Shown piece after piece: positions 12,020-22,621 of a DNA stretch of 64,000 nucleotides (position 1 is the stretch's first letter; each line of letters opens with the position of its first letter). The notes under the pieces were generated by a model. That model made no database searches. It was not told the origin of the DNA and saw nothing but the letters and a program-made list of their open reading frames with translations. Both the position numbers and the translations under genes were made by a program. Source of the DNA: Sipunculus nudus (Eukaryota > Annelida > Sipuncula > Golfingiida > Sipunculidae); assembly GCA_026874595.1 (NCBI GenBank), contig CM049310.1, positions 45,791,058 to 45,855,057 of the forward strand. Reading direction: 5' to 3'.

Positions 12020-12680
12020 GGAAACAGTTTATAACAGCATTTTAGCATTATCTTGGCTGTGACCATAAAAATGTGTCAAGGTCATCAATGTTCAAACTTG
12101 ACCTGGCCCTTTATAAGGTGCATCAATGCTGCACGTTTATTGACTGTACCTGTAATTATTTAAGAGTTATCGCATTGACATTATTAAAGCATTGTCACCC
12201 CTGTGACCTTGAAAAAAGCGTCAAGGTCATCCGTGTTCGAACTTGACCTAGGCCTTGATAATTAAGGCGCTTCAGTGCTGTAAGTTTGGTGACTATACCT
12301 CAATTTCTTTTCAAGGTATTGCGTTAACATCATTTTAGCATTATTGCCGCTGTGACCTGGAAAAATGCATCAAGGTCATCCATGTAAGAACCTGATAAGT
12401 TGGTAACTATCCCTTCAAATTCTTCTCGAGTTATTCGTTCACAAATTGGAGAAGGACGGACGAACGGACAGAGAGACGGACGGACGCACAACATGTCTAT
12501 GTCCCCCGCCGACGGAGACTTCGGCGACGGCAGGGACAATGAATTCGCCCTATGGCATGTATCGGATATATTAAGCTCTTAAATCTGTATAGCTTAAGCC
12601 GTGTAAATATGTCTTCTCGAGTTATTCGTTCACAAATTGGAGAAGGACGGACGGACGGACAGAGAGACTTTAACAAGTAA
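12020..12680. repeat. Dispersed repeat: GTGACCTTGAA / GGTCATC units ending in an ACGGACGGAC tract
   Basis: Three degenerate units of about 130-150 bp carry TGTGACC, TCAAGGTCATC, TTGACCT.GG.CCTT and AAGTTTGGTGACTAT. They end in a GAAGGACGGACGAACGGACA tract and a short inverted repeat, CGCCGACGGAGAC with CTTCGGCGACGG. The segment CTCGAGTTATTCGTTCACAA plus the GGACGGACGGAC tract is duplicated at 12425-12478 and 12614-12664. This architecture resembles common molluscan non-autonomous repeats. The family name is not recoverable here. Confidence 0.7.
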
Positions 12681-13180
12681 TATTTATGGTTTAAAGGGTC
12701 TGTGCCTGAATACAGTTGACTATGACTGAAGCCCTTTACGCACGAAATGAATATTTCAGTTGTCAGGTTATTTACGTATTTTAAGTACACCATTCCTGAC
12801 GTGGGATAATAATATTTCCCTTATTCGTGTGAACGCGGGAGAGGACGCATCAACGTGTAAAGGGTTCTATATTTTGAATTTTACATCGATATCAGTCTTT
12901 TGTGATATATAAGAATATTGATATTCCTTTTAATCGCGTAATAAAGTAAATATACATATATAGTATATATATAGATCACATAAATTCTTATCTTAGATAA
13001 ATACCCAAATTATATCAATAGAGTCCTACGAAATACCAGTCAATTTATCATGACACTTACATATATAAATTATATATTTTATTATATTCTATTAAACACT
13101 GTAAACCAGGCTAGTAAGGTAATTACTCATATTCATGAATAAATGTAAACGGTATAGCTATATCTAGATGTTGCAATATG
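12681..13180. other. Gene-free stretch
   Basis: AT-rich sequence with TATATA clusters near 12960 and 13070. No gene seen. Confidence 0.4.
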
Positions 13181-13425
13181 CACAGGTAGCAACTCGACTA
13201 ACATATGTCAAGGCACATACTTCAGTTGACTGCGAACACTGCACTTGTCAGAAACAGAAGCACCGCCCCTACATACGTTGTCATTTGAGAAGAGGCTATT
13301 AAGAAAAGGTTAGACCTAGCTGTGACGTGGGTTAATTTCTTCCCACTCAACTAAAGAAAGTATGGTGCAGCAGGAATTGTCTCAATTTGTACAGGTCAGA
13401 GCCCTTTAAATGTTTTATAGCACGT
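13181..13425 (+). repeat. Diverged dispersed repeat, copy 1
   Basis: Shares ordered blocks with 14540-14760: CACTTGTCAGAAACA.AA, ACGTTGTCATTT, CTCA..T.AAGGAAGT-like, TGTCTCAATT..ACAGGTCAGA and CC.TTTAA. Two copies 1.3 kb apart identify a repeat, not an exon. Confidence 0.55.
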
Positions 13426-14083
13426 ATCTGATGGTATTGAGGAAATTTGTCCTGGTTGTTTGTCTTTTCGTGTTTAAGTGACTAAGAAAAAAGATAATTA
13501 CACAGTTCGTAACTGTGAAGGAAATATTATCTGCCTACATGTCAATGCAGTTCAACAGTAAAATTCAAATACGAGGAAACTGATCCGCCCACATGAAAAC
13601 GAGGTTCACCACTTTGTCGTAAACACATTTATCACGTTTACATTCTAAAATACATGAAAAGGAGGTATACTTGAAACTAAAAGAAGCAATATAACAGGGT
13701 CTACCTAGCGGTAACAGGTTGATTCTGATTAGCCCAATTAAATACTGTTCTATTGTAGTGCTAGTTGATACTATGCAACAATATAGACTCAGTTGTATGA
13801 AATCGGGTGTAGAAATAAGAAAAATATATCTTTATTCCATGGTGTAAGCTCATTTTATCTCATTGTATCGTCTATGAATGAATAAAGGTGTTATATAATT
13901 TAGGACACGCTTATATTCTATACAGGTATTGATTTTATTCTGGTAGGATTTTCCGTTTTGCACGAAGCACAGCTACAGTTATTAACACTGGCCATAAAGA
14001 TATACAAACGCTGCTGTTATAACATAAAATATGTAAAAATATTATGTGGTCAGTATTGAATTTTCTTGTGCTGTAACTTTTTT

Positions 14084-14084
<1 letters not shown>

Positions 14085-14140
<56 letters not shown>
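14085..14140. repeat. (AT)n microsatellite
   Basis: About 28 AT dinucleotides. Confidence 0.97.
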
Positions 14141-14142
<2 letters not shown>

Positions 14143-14539
14143 TCGTAATAAAGCCATGCAGGTTACTATGGATTCAAAATAAAGAATGTTTATGACTTTC
14201 GTGTATGACTTTAATGTGGAGGGAAACGGAGGCAGTGAAATTAGAATTCTGGTCTGACAGTGCATATGGCCAACGGATCTCTAAAAGTGTGTAAATGCAG
14301 ATGCTTCAGTGGAAATTCATGTGTCGCATAAGTGTCATTTTTTCCACTTTAAATGCTTCCAGTTTTCATTTATACATTTAGTAAATTATGGTAACCAATA
14401 ACATCACACATGGCTTTAATAATAACATGCATGAAATAATGCATTTAACTCGGCCAATCTTAGACTCAACGAGCACACAAACTTAATGTCTTTTATTTTA
14501 CCGACAAGCGTTGTCTAGAGGTATACATTTTACCAAAGG

Positions 14540-14760
14540 TATGGACCCTGTACTTGTTAGAAACACAATCACCGTCCTTAGATACCTTGTCATTTCAAGT
14601 CGAACTTTCCAGAGATGAAGCGGATAACAACTGGTATACACCCAGCTGGGATTTGCCCCCTCACCTGAAGGAAGTACAAATGCAGCATGGGTTGCCAAAA
14701 GAACATGTCTCAATTGATATAGGTCAGAATCCATTTAAGGAATATCTACCACATGTCAGT
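14540..14760 (+). repeat. Diverged dispersed repeat, copy 2
   Basis: Matches copy 1 at 13181-13425 in block order (TACTTGTTAGAAACACAATC, TACCTTGTCATTTCAAG, TGTCTCAATTGATATAGGTC). An 88-residue open frame runs through it (14554-14820), including GGGATTTGCCCCCTCACC, a SINE-like segment. I attribute the frame to chance in a repeat. Confidence 0.55.
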
Positions 14761-15154
14761 GTAGTTTATGTGTTGAACAAAGTTCAAAAAGTACTGAGCG
14801 CAATTTCACAGGATAATTAACTTGAAATCAAACATTGCTTGGGTTTGGTTATTTGGTTAATGTTTTGATGTTAGAGAAGTTAAACTTAATGATTTTTTTT
14901 CTGTATAAAGCAACATTTGACGTGATTCATTTGTATGAATATCAGGTATATTCTAATATGACTGTATGCACTATTTATGTTAATTATGTATATAATAAAA
15001 TAAAATTAAAATTGTGTTTGAAGTTTTTTTCATTTATTAACATTAATAAATGTAAACATGCAAATGCATTTATAAATAATGATTATGTAAATGATTTGAA
15101 CGAATTTCCTTTCTTATAATAAACAGTATAGCGGTAAAAAATCACTTTCTTCAC

Positions 15155-15169
15155 ACACACATATATATA

Positions 15170-15225
<56 letters not shown>
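15155..15225. repeat. Imperfect (AT)n microsatellite
   Basis: AT run interrupted by AAATAT and ACATAT. Confidence 0.95.
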
Positions 15226-15226
<1 letters not shown>

Positions 15227-15405
15227 TCATTTTATTATATACAAATATTATATAGCATGGTCCCTGTAGGCCTTTTCTGTAGACAGTTCTGCAAATAACT
15301 TTATTTATACCCATTTAATTTTCATACTTGTAAATCTAACCCGAAACGTGACAATTTAAATAATGAACATTGAGTATTTTAATCTTAAAATACAGGATTA
15401 TAATA

Positions 15406-15516
15406 ATTGTCACGGTGCTGATGAGTCCGCAGGTATGCGCTGTCATGCTACCTGGTGGTCGAATTTGTAACTAACGAGTCAAATTCGGCCATATCTATAT
15501 CAGACACGGTGACATG
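15406..15516. other. Cloverleaf-like palindromic structure (~105 nt)
   Basis: The outer arms GTCACGGTGCTGAT (15409-15422) and ATCAGACACGGTGAC (15499-15513) pair over 13 positions, with one G-G mismatch and one bulged A. They enclose two hairpins: CAGGTA/TACCTG (15430-15435 with 15449-15454) and an 11-bp stem GGTCGAATTTG/CAAATTCGGCC (15457-15467 with 15480-15490, loop TAACTAACGAGT). It could be a structured RNA or a very small inverted-repeat element. CTGATGAGTCC resembles a hammerhead core, but the GAAA strand is GAAT and lies inside the stem. Confidence 0.6.
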
Positions 15517-16179
15517 AATGAAAATAGCTCATTTCAAATAAATCAGCGGCTGTGTTGCATAAATATAAACTTTTTAAGCAAGCTTATTTAAAAAAGACAC
15601 TAAGTATTTAAAAGGTACTTGATTAATGTTAGTCAAGGTCAATAAGATCCCACTGCGTCGGTTGGACGAAACGTCCTGCAAAGCTCGGCGAAATGGAGTT
15701 CCGGCGAAGTGTCCTGTATTCTTCGGATAAAAGAAAAACGGATTTGTTAAGTTTAACATTCAGGTATACATTATATTCTATTATAAGTATGATTATGAAC
15801 GATACTTACATCTGAGGCAATAAGGTCGAAACAGTCATATCATAGGTCAAAACAGTTATGGAATTTGGTAAAGCTATAATTTCGAATCTAACTGGTAGAA
15901 ATTACCCACATCATGGTTACTGAGCGATAAGTGAAGGACCTGGACTGAGTCTTTGTTGTTTGTGTGGTCTCTCCTAACCGGGTAGTGGTCTGGTACCTGG
16001 GTGAACTTTCGCATTGGTGGTCAAGGACAAGGCTGTTCCAGGGGCTTTTCGCTGCACACTCTTGCACGTGACCATGTGGCGACGAAGTGTAGGCGGGGAG
16101 ACCACGTGACTGGCGTAGTAGCGATCCATGTTGGTGTCAACTCGAGCCGCGGTGGCGTCTAATCTTGTGGTTGCGTTGC
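15517..16179. other. Gene-free stretch downstream of the LINE ORF1 relic
   Basis: About 660 bp. The part nearest 16180 is GC-richer and is probably the inter-ORF region of the minus-strand LINE relic. No endonuclease or RT motif was found, so ORF2 is absent. The small frame at 15574-15759 is not supported. Confidence 0.45.
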
Positions 16180-17158
16180 TTAGCTACTATTGATGGGCAC
16201 CTCTTTGCCGTCAATAATGAGTCGTCCGCGCCAGAACCTTACTTTTAAATGGTTAGTGTGTGCTTGACGCATTTGGGCCGCCGCTTTTATCTTTAGGAAA
16301 TAAACTCACTGGTTAAGTCCTCCACGATGAAACATGATGATGAATTATCAGGGTCTTGGCGACGCTTTTCTTTTTGTGTTTTCAGTAATTTGTTTCTGGT
16401 AGGCCTTGCATAGAATCTGGCAATTATGTGCCTGTTGCCTCTTGATTTTGATTTCCCTGTTCTATGCGCATTTTCTATAGCGCCCATGATATCGTCCATT
16501 TCTGCGCCGTTCATGAGCCCCTTGTCTTTGATAAATTGGGAAACCAATTTTCTACAGTCTTCACCGTTCTGTTCTGGCATACCAACTAATCTGATATTAT
16601 ATTCTCGACTATTTCTTTCAAGGTCCGACAGTTTTTTCTTCATCATAGCAATCTGTTTATCCTCACTTTTCTCTCATCTTCAAGGTTTTTAATTTCAGTT
16701 CTGAGAGACCTGTTTTCTGCCTCAACATTGTCTAGGTTTTCTGAGATCTCCTGAACGTTTGCCTGGGTAAATTCGAGGCTATTAACCACAGAGTCCACTT
16801 TACCACTCAGATCAGTATATTTTGAATTAACTGTTTCATAGTCACTCTTGATTACCTCTATATCTGCCCGTAGTGATATTTTAAATTCTGTCAGGGCAGC
16901 CTGCAAAATTTTCTCTAATTGATTGCATTTAGTATCTACAAGAACTGAAATATCGCTTGCCTGCATTGTCTCTTGTCCCTCCATATCTTTCTGAGTGGTT
17001 CCTCCTGATGCTTTTTTCTGACCTATTTCTAGATATTTTTCCATACTGGCTTGCTCTTTGACCGACAAATCACTTTTGCTTCTAGATCTGGTAATCATGT
17101 ATGACTGGTCACTCATAATAAATATAGAAATAGTCAAAATTGGCGAGAGCGTACGCAT
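16180..17158 (-). pseudogene. LINE ORF1 relic (L1/Tx1-like), at least two frameshifts
   Basis: The N-terminal frame (17158-16643) carries MSDQSYMITRSRSKSDLSVK, the likely start at an internal Met, then a long coiled coil to residue 165. The frame shifts near 16643-16646 into KKLSDLERNSREYNIRLVGM, then IENAHRTGKSKSRGNRHIIA and IVEDLTSE. A stop follows at 16293. In another frame the sequence continues as LKIKAAAQMRQAH and KVRFWRGRLIIDGKEVPI, ending at TAA 16182-16180. That matches the C-terminus of the ORF1 at 5912-6457, so two indels broke a once complete protein of about 320 residues. Sequence above 17158 (GGCCGACTGAATGGACGTTA on minus) resembles the 5' UTR of the LINE at 51.3 kb. Confidence 0.8.
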
Positions 17159-18763
17159 GTAACGTCCATTCAGTCGGCCATCATAAACCGAAAGTACATT
17201 TGTAGTTTGTATTTTGGTTTATTTACAACCAAAGGACGTTTAGGTATGAATATCTTTTAGTGAACACCTCTCAGCTGTGCAGATAGACCACTCTCAGGCA
17301 CACATTTTTATTCCTGGAGTTTATTGTTTCCTTCTAGTAAAGCTTAATTAATTTTTTTTTCAAAACTCACGAGTATGCTTTTTTTACCGCAGCCGTAAAA
17401 ACACGGAGAGGTCGTTCAAATTATGTTTTTTCTCCAACTATTACGGATGTTACCAATTAAACATTCTGATTTCATATATATTCAAGGGAATTAAAACATA
17501 CATGTATGTCACCATAGGTGCCCTAGTACACATCCTATGGGATCTTCCTGTTGTTTATATACATCCTAATAGGATTTAATGGAATGCAACAAATATAAGA
17601 AACTTTGCACATAATTGTTTTGTGTCGTAAATACTGATGGAATTTACCTTGTATTTGATATTATACTCAGAACGTGATATTATTTGTTTGTACCAACTTT
17701 GAGTGAAAAGTACAATAAAATCACATGATCCACGGGACCCTCGTACCGAACACTATCCGGTAAATATTTTTATATGTCACGCATCACGTGCTTGATATGA
17801 GTACATACCACAAATCACTTGAACTTAGCATCCACTTTACTATATGGTACCTCAAACAATAGCTCATCTTATCACGTTTTGGTCCCTGAAATGGAGAGTG
17901 TGTACAAACAATGAAGGCCTGGGGCTGGTAGAACGTTTAAATGGGATAACAAACATGCTGCCATAAAATAGTAATAAAAAGGGTAGGGAGTACTGCGAGA
18001 ATAGACCTGATTTTGACCTAATAAGGTTGATGTATACACGTGGTCTTTCTCTAGTATAAGTGATTTCAAAATTCACAGCAAGGCATAACTTGACACTGAA
18101 TAAAAAATATGTTGCCGATTGAAGCCAACATGATATTTCGCCCGTGCAGAGTATTCAGTGAAAGCCTAAAATATTAAAAAATAAATGTTTTAATAATTGT
18201 CAAACTAAATTTAATTTCAATAACCTATGTGGTCTCAAAATAAGAAATGTGATGAATTGTTTTAAGTTATATTTCGAGTTATGTGATATGTATAAAAAGA
18301 AAAAGCACTCAAAGAGCACATATCTCTGCCAAAAGTATTCGCCCACTAAATTTTATTATTTACCCATGTCCCGACCTGCAGAACAGAAAAGGCAATTACG
18401 AGTGGATAAGTTTCCTTGATACATGCTTAGGCCCACCATAAAGATATTACGTTCCTGCGAAAAAAGTAGTATTTGTTGTGCAGTATCCCTTTGGACATAT
18501 CCGATCCGTTAAAGTACCAGGTAGAACAAAACCTGTATATTATAAGTGTAAGACAAACGTATTTGACATAAAACATGGCAGGTAAGTACAGGTGCGAAAA
18601 TTAGGGTCGCTGTTAGGTGTGAACAGAGACAACTGAGGACGAACACTAGATGATGAAAGCGGGCACCGGTGCGGAAATAGAAAACAGATATCCCTCATCA
18701 GGCGTTTTTTTTTTCCCTTGAACCTAAAATAGCACACTACAGGCAGCATAAAGTTTTCTGTTA
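17159..18763. other. Gene-free region
   Basis: Apart from the LINE 5' UTR remnant near 17160-17200, I see only AT-rich sequence. Overlapping short frames at 17864-18076 have no motif. Confidence 0.4.
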
Positions 18764-19944
18764 CAGTGAAACCCCTCTCACAGGACCGGGCGATTCGTCC
18801 GTTATAGCGGGGACTAAGACAACCATGAAAGCCGGTATTTTTTTCTAATATTTTATCTTACAAATATGTTATATGTGAATAATATTTATTGCAACCGGTC
18901 GTGTTTTTTTTTTATTTTATCATAAAATAAGGCTTTTAATAAGAACTGGAACATTATCGTCATTACTTGTGAGAAAATAATATTCTAACATTGATCGACA
19001 TCGACTGGACCTACTAGTAGGCGTCTAAATGTATATCTGCACTCGGTCCGTAAAATCTCAATCTTTCCGTGAAATTAAAAGAATCGCTTATGGAATAAAT
19101 CAATTTCTGACATCTCGTTCAAGTTCTGTTAGAAATCCTACGCCATCGTAAGCAAACGTGATCAATAAATGTATGATATCATGTGCGCCTTATAATTGGT
19201 GGATGAGACCCGTTTCCGAGGGGCAATTTTACAGGAACGGGGATTGGCTCCCGGTCCAGGTGAGAGGTCATGACCCGTGACAATGATCGTCCGGGTAAGA
19301 TATTGAGAGTGAGTCATTTTAAGCAGTGACTGAACGCATAAGTCGCCATACATTTGCAATTTAAACGTCTTTGATCATCTTTGATCTAAAGTCCAGCTGA
19401 GCCAGGCGAGAGGTCATGACCCGTGGCTTTTATCGTCCGGATGTGTAACAGATACGTCATTATCCTCGCTCCTTGGCCTCTGTTAGAATAATGTGGCCCG
19501 AATTCAGAATGAGTATGTAGCTTCACTGAAAGCTTGGCTCATTAGAAAATCCGTGAATTCTGTCATTTTATGGCACTGCTATTGCATAAGAGGATAAATC
19601 CCTTTTAATGACCCAGCTGAAAAAAAACGGTAAATTGAGTAAAACTAGCCCAGGTCCCATAGTCTATGCGATATACTCCTAAATAATAAGAATATTTAAG
19701 TGATATAAGGCGTACCGGAAACATGCCATATTTGCAATTTCAAAGTTTTTTTGTGCCGACATCGATCAGGGCGGCCGCTTGGTGTCCGTTAGCCGGGGTG
19801 ATTTGGGTCATTTAGACGACAAAAAGTTTCCGTTGTCCTGAATTGCTGGGTGTCCGCCCCAGAGGGTTCTTAAAAGAGAAAAAACGCTCGGTCGGCCCAA
19901 AAACTGTCCGTTAGGCGAGGTGTCCGCAACCCGGGGTTTCAATG
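18764..19944. mobile_element. Non-autonomous pogo/Tigger-like DNA transposon (candidate)
   Basis: The left end CAGTGAAACCCCTCTCAC and the reverse complement of the right end, CATTGAAACCCCGGGTTGC, form imperfect terminal inverted repeats. Both are followed by GTCCGTTATAGCGGGG- or GTCCGTTAGGCGAGG-type motifs typical of pogo-group ends. TA precedes the left end; the right flank is TT, so one TSD base is changed. There is no transposase frame inside. Internally, GAGGTCATGACCCGTG is duplicated (19263 and 19412), and a second GTGTCCGTTAGCCGGGGTG near 19784 hints at a nested end. Confidence 0.5.
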
Positions 19945-21810
19945 TTTTTTGGTTCTTAGTAAGCTTCTCAAAAAGTACGCTTGGCCTTGATGTGGCTTAT
20001 CTCTTGTGAACTCGGCACCAGAATCTTATAAATGTCTTGCTTCCTTGTGTAAATAGGGTTTTAAACCCCCTCCCCCTTTCGACCTAACCAAGAAAATTCT
20101 GGGGGAAAAACTCATAGTACACAGTAACGCTTCCAGTTACAATGTATATCCTGCTTTATAATGCATTTAAGCTACCCCAGATTTCTCGATAACAACCTAA
20201 ATTAAAAAAAAATCTACATGGGTTGGGCGGAGGGGGGGGGGGGTGCTCCCTTCCAGTCCCCCCCCCCCCCAACCCCCTTACCAGCCGCTTGGGGCCTCGG
20301 CTCACCCGTTTCGCGGACTCGCATTGTGAGCCGCCCCCTTAATCTAAATTCTTGTATCCACCCCTGAGATGTTACAACGTGATACATTGTATTACGACTC
20401 CTTAGAAAAAGAACGTGCACATGAATTCTCTTTTTTTTATAACAACACAGACTGCCTCTAGGATGCATCTTGTACAGCTCTATTTTTATCCACCAAGGAA
20501 TGAAACATTCAAAAAATTTACATGAACTCTAGCGGTCCTATACCAAACATTCACCCACCTCGAGACATGATGAATCATGCAATAAATTCTTAAAGTTTAT
20601 TACTTACAAAGGTCACAGGATCCAAAGCCCTATTACATTTACAGGGCTTTACTTGAAAATAACTTACGTCATATAAAATGGGAAACTTGTATATACAAGA
20701 AAACGTATTATTTGTCTGAGGCGGATGATACTTTAGAACTATATATAAAGAAACACGACGAAAAACAAGTAAATAAATACTGAGTGCTGGGACATGCAAT
20801 TCCATCAAAACCTAAAATTAAAAATATCTTGCTCAGAGGTAGGCCTAACCTTTGCAATTGGATTACACTTCTTACTAAATGAGCCGTATCAATGTGTTAT
20901 GAGGCATGCCGAGCAGATGAAATCATCATTAAACATTTGACCGATTCTGCTGTTTAATTTAGCTTGAACATTACAAATCATCTACCTAGCCTAACATCAG
21001 GCTCTTAAGTAGCGGTATAACGTAGGCCCTACCTCACTATCGATATTTGACCTAAGACACCCGCTTTTTAATCTGTTTGCAAAATGAATTCGAAGCTTTG
21101 GAGAAGCCAAGGTTTGAGAAGAGCATGGAAATACAACAGGAAAGTACTCCGGGGACAGTTTTAATGTAGGGATTTATCTGCGCAGAGGGTTTGATGGCCA
21201 TGAGGACCCATATCATCCGCGTAGAAGCCGGAGAAACGCTCTAGTGATGAACACGCTTTCAGTAGTGCAGAATAGGATTTACAATAGATTTAAGTAAGAA
21301 TACGCCTTGTCAATACCGAAATCATATGAAACAATCATTGACTAAAAATATCCCACCAAACTGATTTGCATTCAAGGCCTCATGACTTATCTGACCATCA
21401 AATATCTATGATAGTTACAAATAGCCACTTGAGGAGTCAGGTTCACAAGTAAATACCTAAATATAACACCGTCTATCGGAGAGACACAATTCCGACAATT
21501 AATATTATACACTGTGAATACATTAACTTCTTTATTGGATTGAATCTATTAACTGTCTTCATTCTTTGATACCACTCACTGATAATACCTACATCAGGTC
21601 TCTTCGAATCTAAAACACATAATTTTAATTCTACCGCAATTTTAAAACATGGTCAAAGCGGTTAGCCTGAATTGGATGTTTATAATGAAAGAATATTTTG
21701 AAGAGCAGAACATATTGTGGGCGTGGTTTACGTGTCATATTCTGTTATCACCAATCATGTAACACCAAGTCATCAGGGAACAGCAAGAGGTCGAAGGTTG
21801 ACGTCTTAAT
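19945..21810. other. Gene-free region before gene A
   Basis: Contains G- and C-homopolymer tracts at 20230-20272 within a GC-rich patch (20220-20345) ending TTGTATCCACCCCTGAG, which looks like one end of a DNA transposon. Other short frames have no recognisable content. Confidence 0.4.
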
Positions 21811-21814
21811 TGTT

Positions 21815-21821
21815 TATAAAA
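21815..21821 (+). promoter_or_regulatory. TATA box, candidate promoter of gene A
   Basis: TATAAAA, followed 25-30 nt later by TCAATCACTCAGTG, a plausible initiator. A consensus splice donor ATGAG/gtaaga lies at 21872/21873, so a non-coding first exon of about 21846-21872 is likely. Inferred from sequence alone. Confidence 0.5.
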
Positions 21822-21845
21822 CGCGCCATGTCGTGATCTCAATCA

Positions 21846-21872
21846 CTCAGTGACCGGACACCCATCCATGAG
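21846..21872 (+). other. Probable 5' non-coding exon of gene A
   Basis: Lies ~28 nt below a TATA box and ends in a strong donor (CCATGAG/gtaagac). The matching acceptor is CCTTTCATTTCCTAG at 22529-22543, which would make the next exon start at 22544, with 78 nt of leader before the ATG at 22622. Confidence 0.4.
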
Positions 21873-21937
21873 GTAAGACATTTACCCTGATCTGATCCCT
21901 TATATATCTTACAGTTAGGAAATACAAGCACCCCCTT

Positions 21938-21941
<4 letters not shown>

Positions 21942-21995
<54 letters not shown>
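21942..21995. repeat. (AT)n microsatellite
   Basis: About 27 AT dinucleotides in the presumed leader intron of gene A. Confidence 0.97.
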
Positions 21996-21997
<2 letters not shown>

Positions 21998-22621
21998 CTG
22001 GTGCCATTGTATGCTTATGTGTTACTTTCAAAGTTATATAGGTGATGTCTTTGACAGTTTCACGATATGATGTAGGACACGTATGCATCGATAGCTTTAT
22101 CCATACGCAATATCGGTAATACGGGAGGCCCCTCCTACTGTGTTCGTTTATCGAGGCATTGAAATGGCATTTTATGTTACATGTTCTTCAGACAAACATG
22201 ATTACAGATGGCTTAGCAGATCAATGCTTAAAATTGTACAAATGACTCTTTTGACTCATTTTGGAAGATGCTATCTTTTTAACTCCCAATAAATCATCAA
22301 TATAAATATAGGGTTGATACCGGCCATGTTTAAACTCGATTCCGCTTACTAAATTGAATCAGAGATAAATAAAATAATAAACAAATAAAAATTATCACAG
22401 TAAAGAGATGAGTCGTTTTAACCTGATATAATAAATAGATAAATAGATTACAGATAAATATAAACAATCTCATAAATAGTTAGCTCGGTCATTTTTACCT
22501 GAAAACAATAAAACGAACGTATATTCAGCCTTTCATTTCCTAGCATTCAACCGAATATTAAAGACGTTTGGGGCGTAATCTGGAACAAGTAAGATTGAAT
22601 AGAGACAGAGACAGAAAGAGG

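Noticed and set aside
14554-14820. 88-codon protein frame
   Set aside because: The underlying DNA is a copy of the repeat at 13181-13425, where the frame is not kept.
15418-15467. Second hammerhead ribozyme (CTGATGAGTCC...GGTCGAA)
   Set aside because: The GAAA strand reads GAAT, stem II has a T-T mismatch, and the supposed core bases are fully paired in two longer stems. Recorded as a cloverleaf instead.
20220-20470. Glycine/proline-rich minus-strand frame
   Set aside because: It arises from G and C homopolymers. The segment looks like one end of a DNA transposon, but the partner end was not found.
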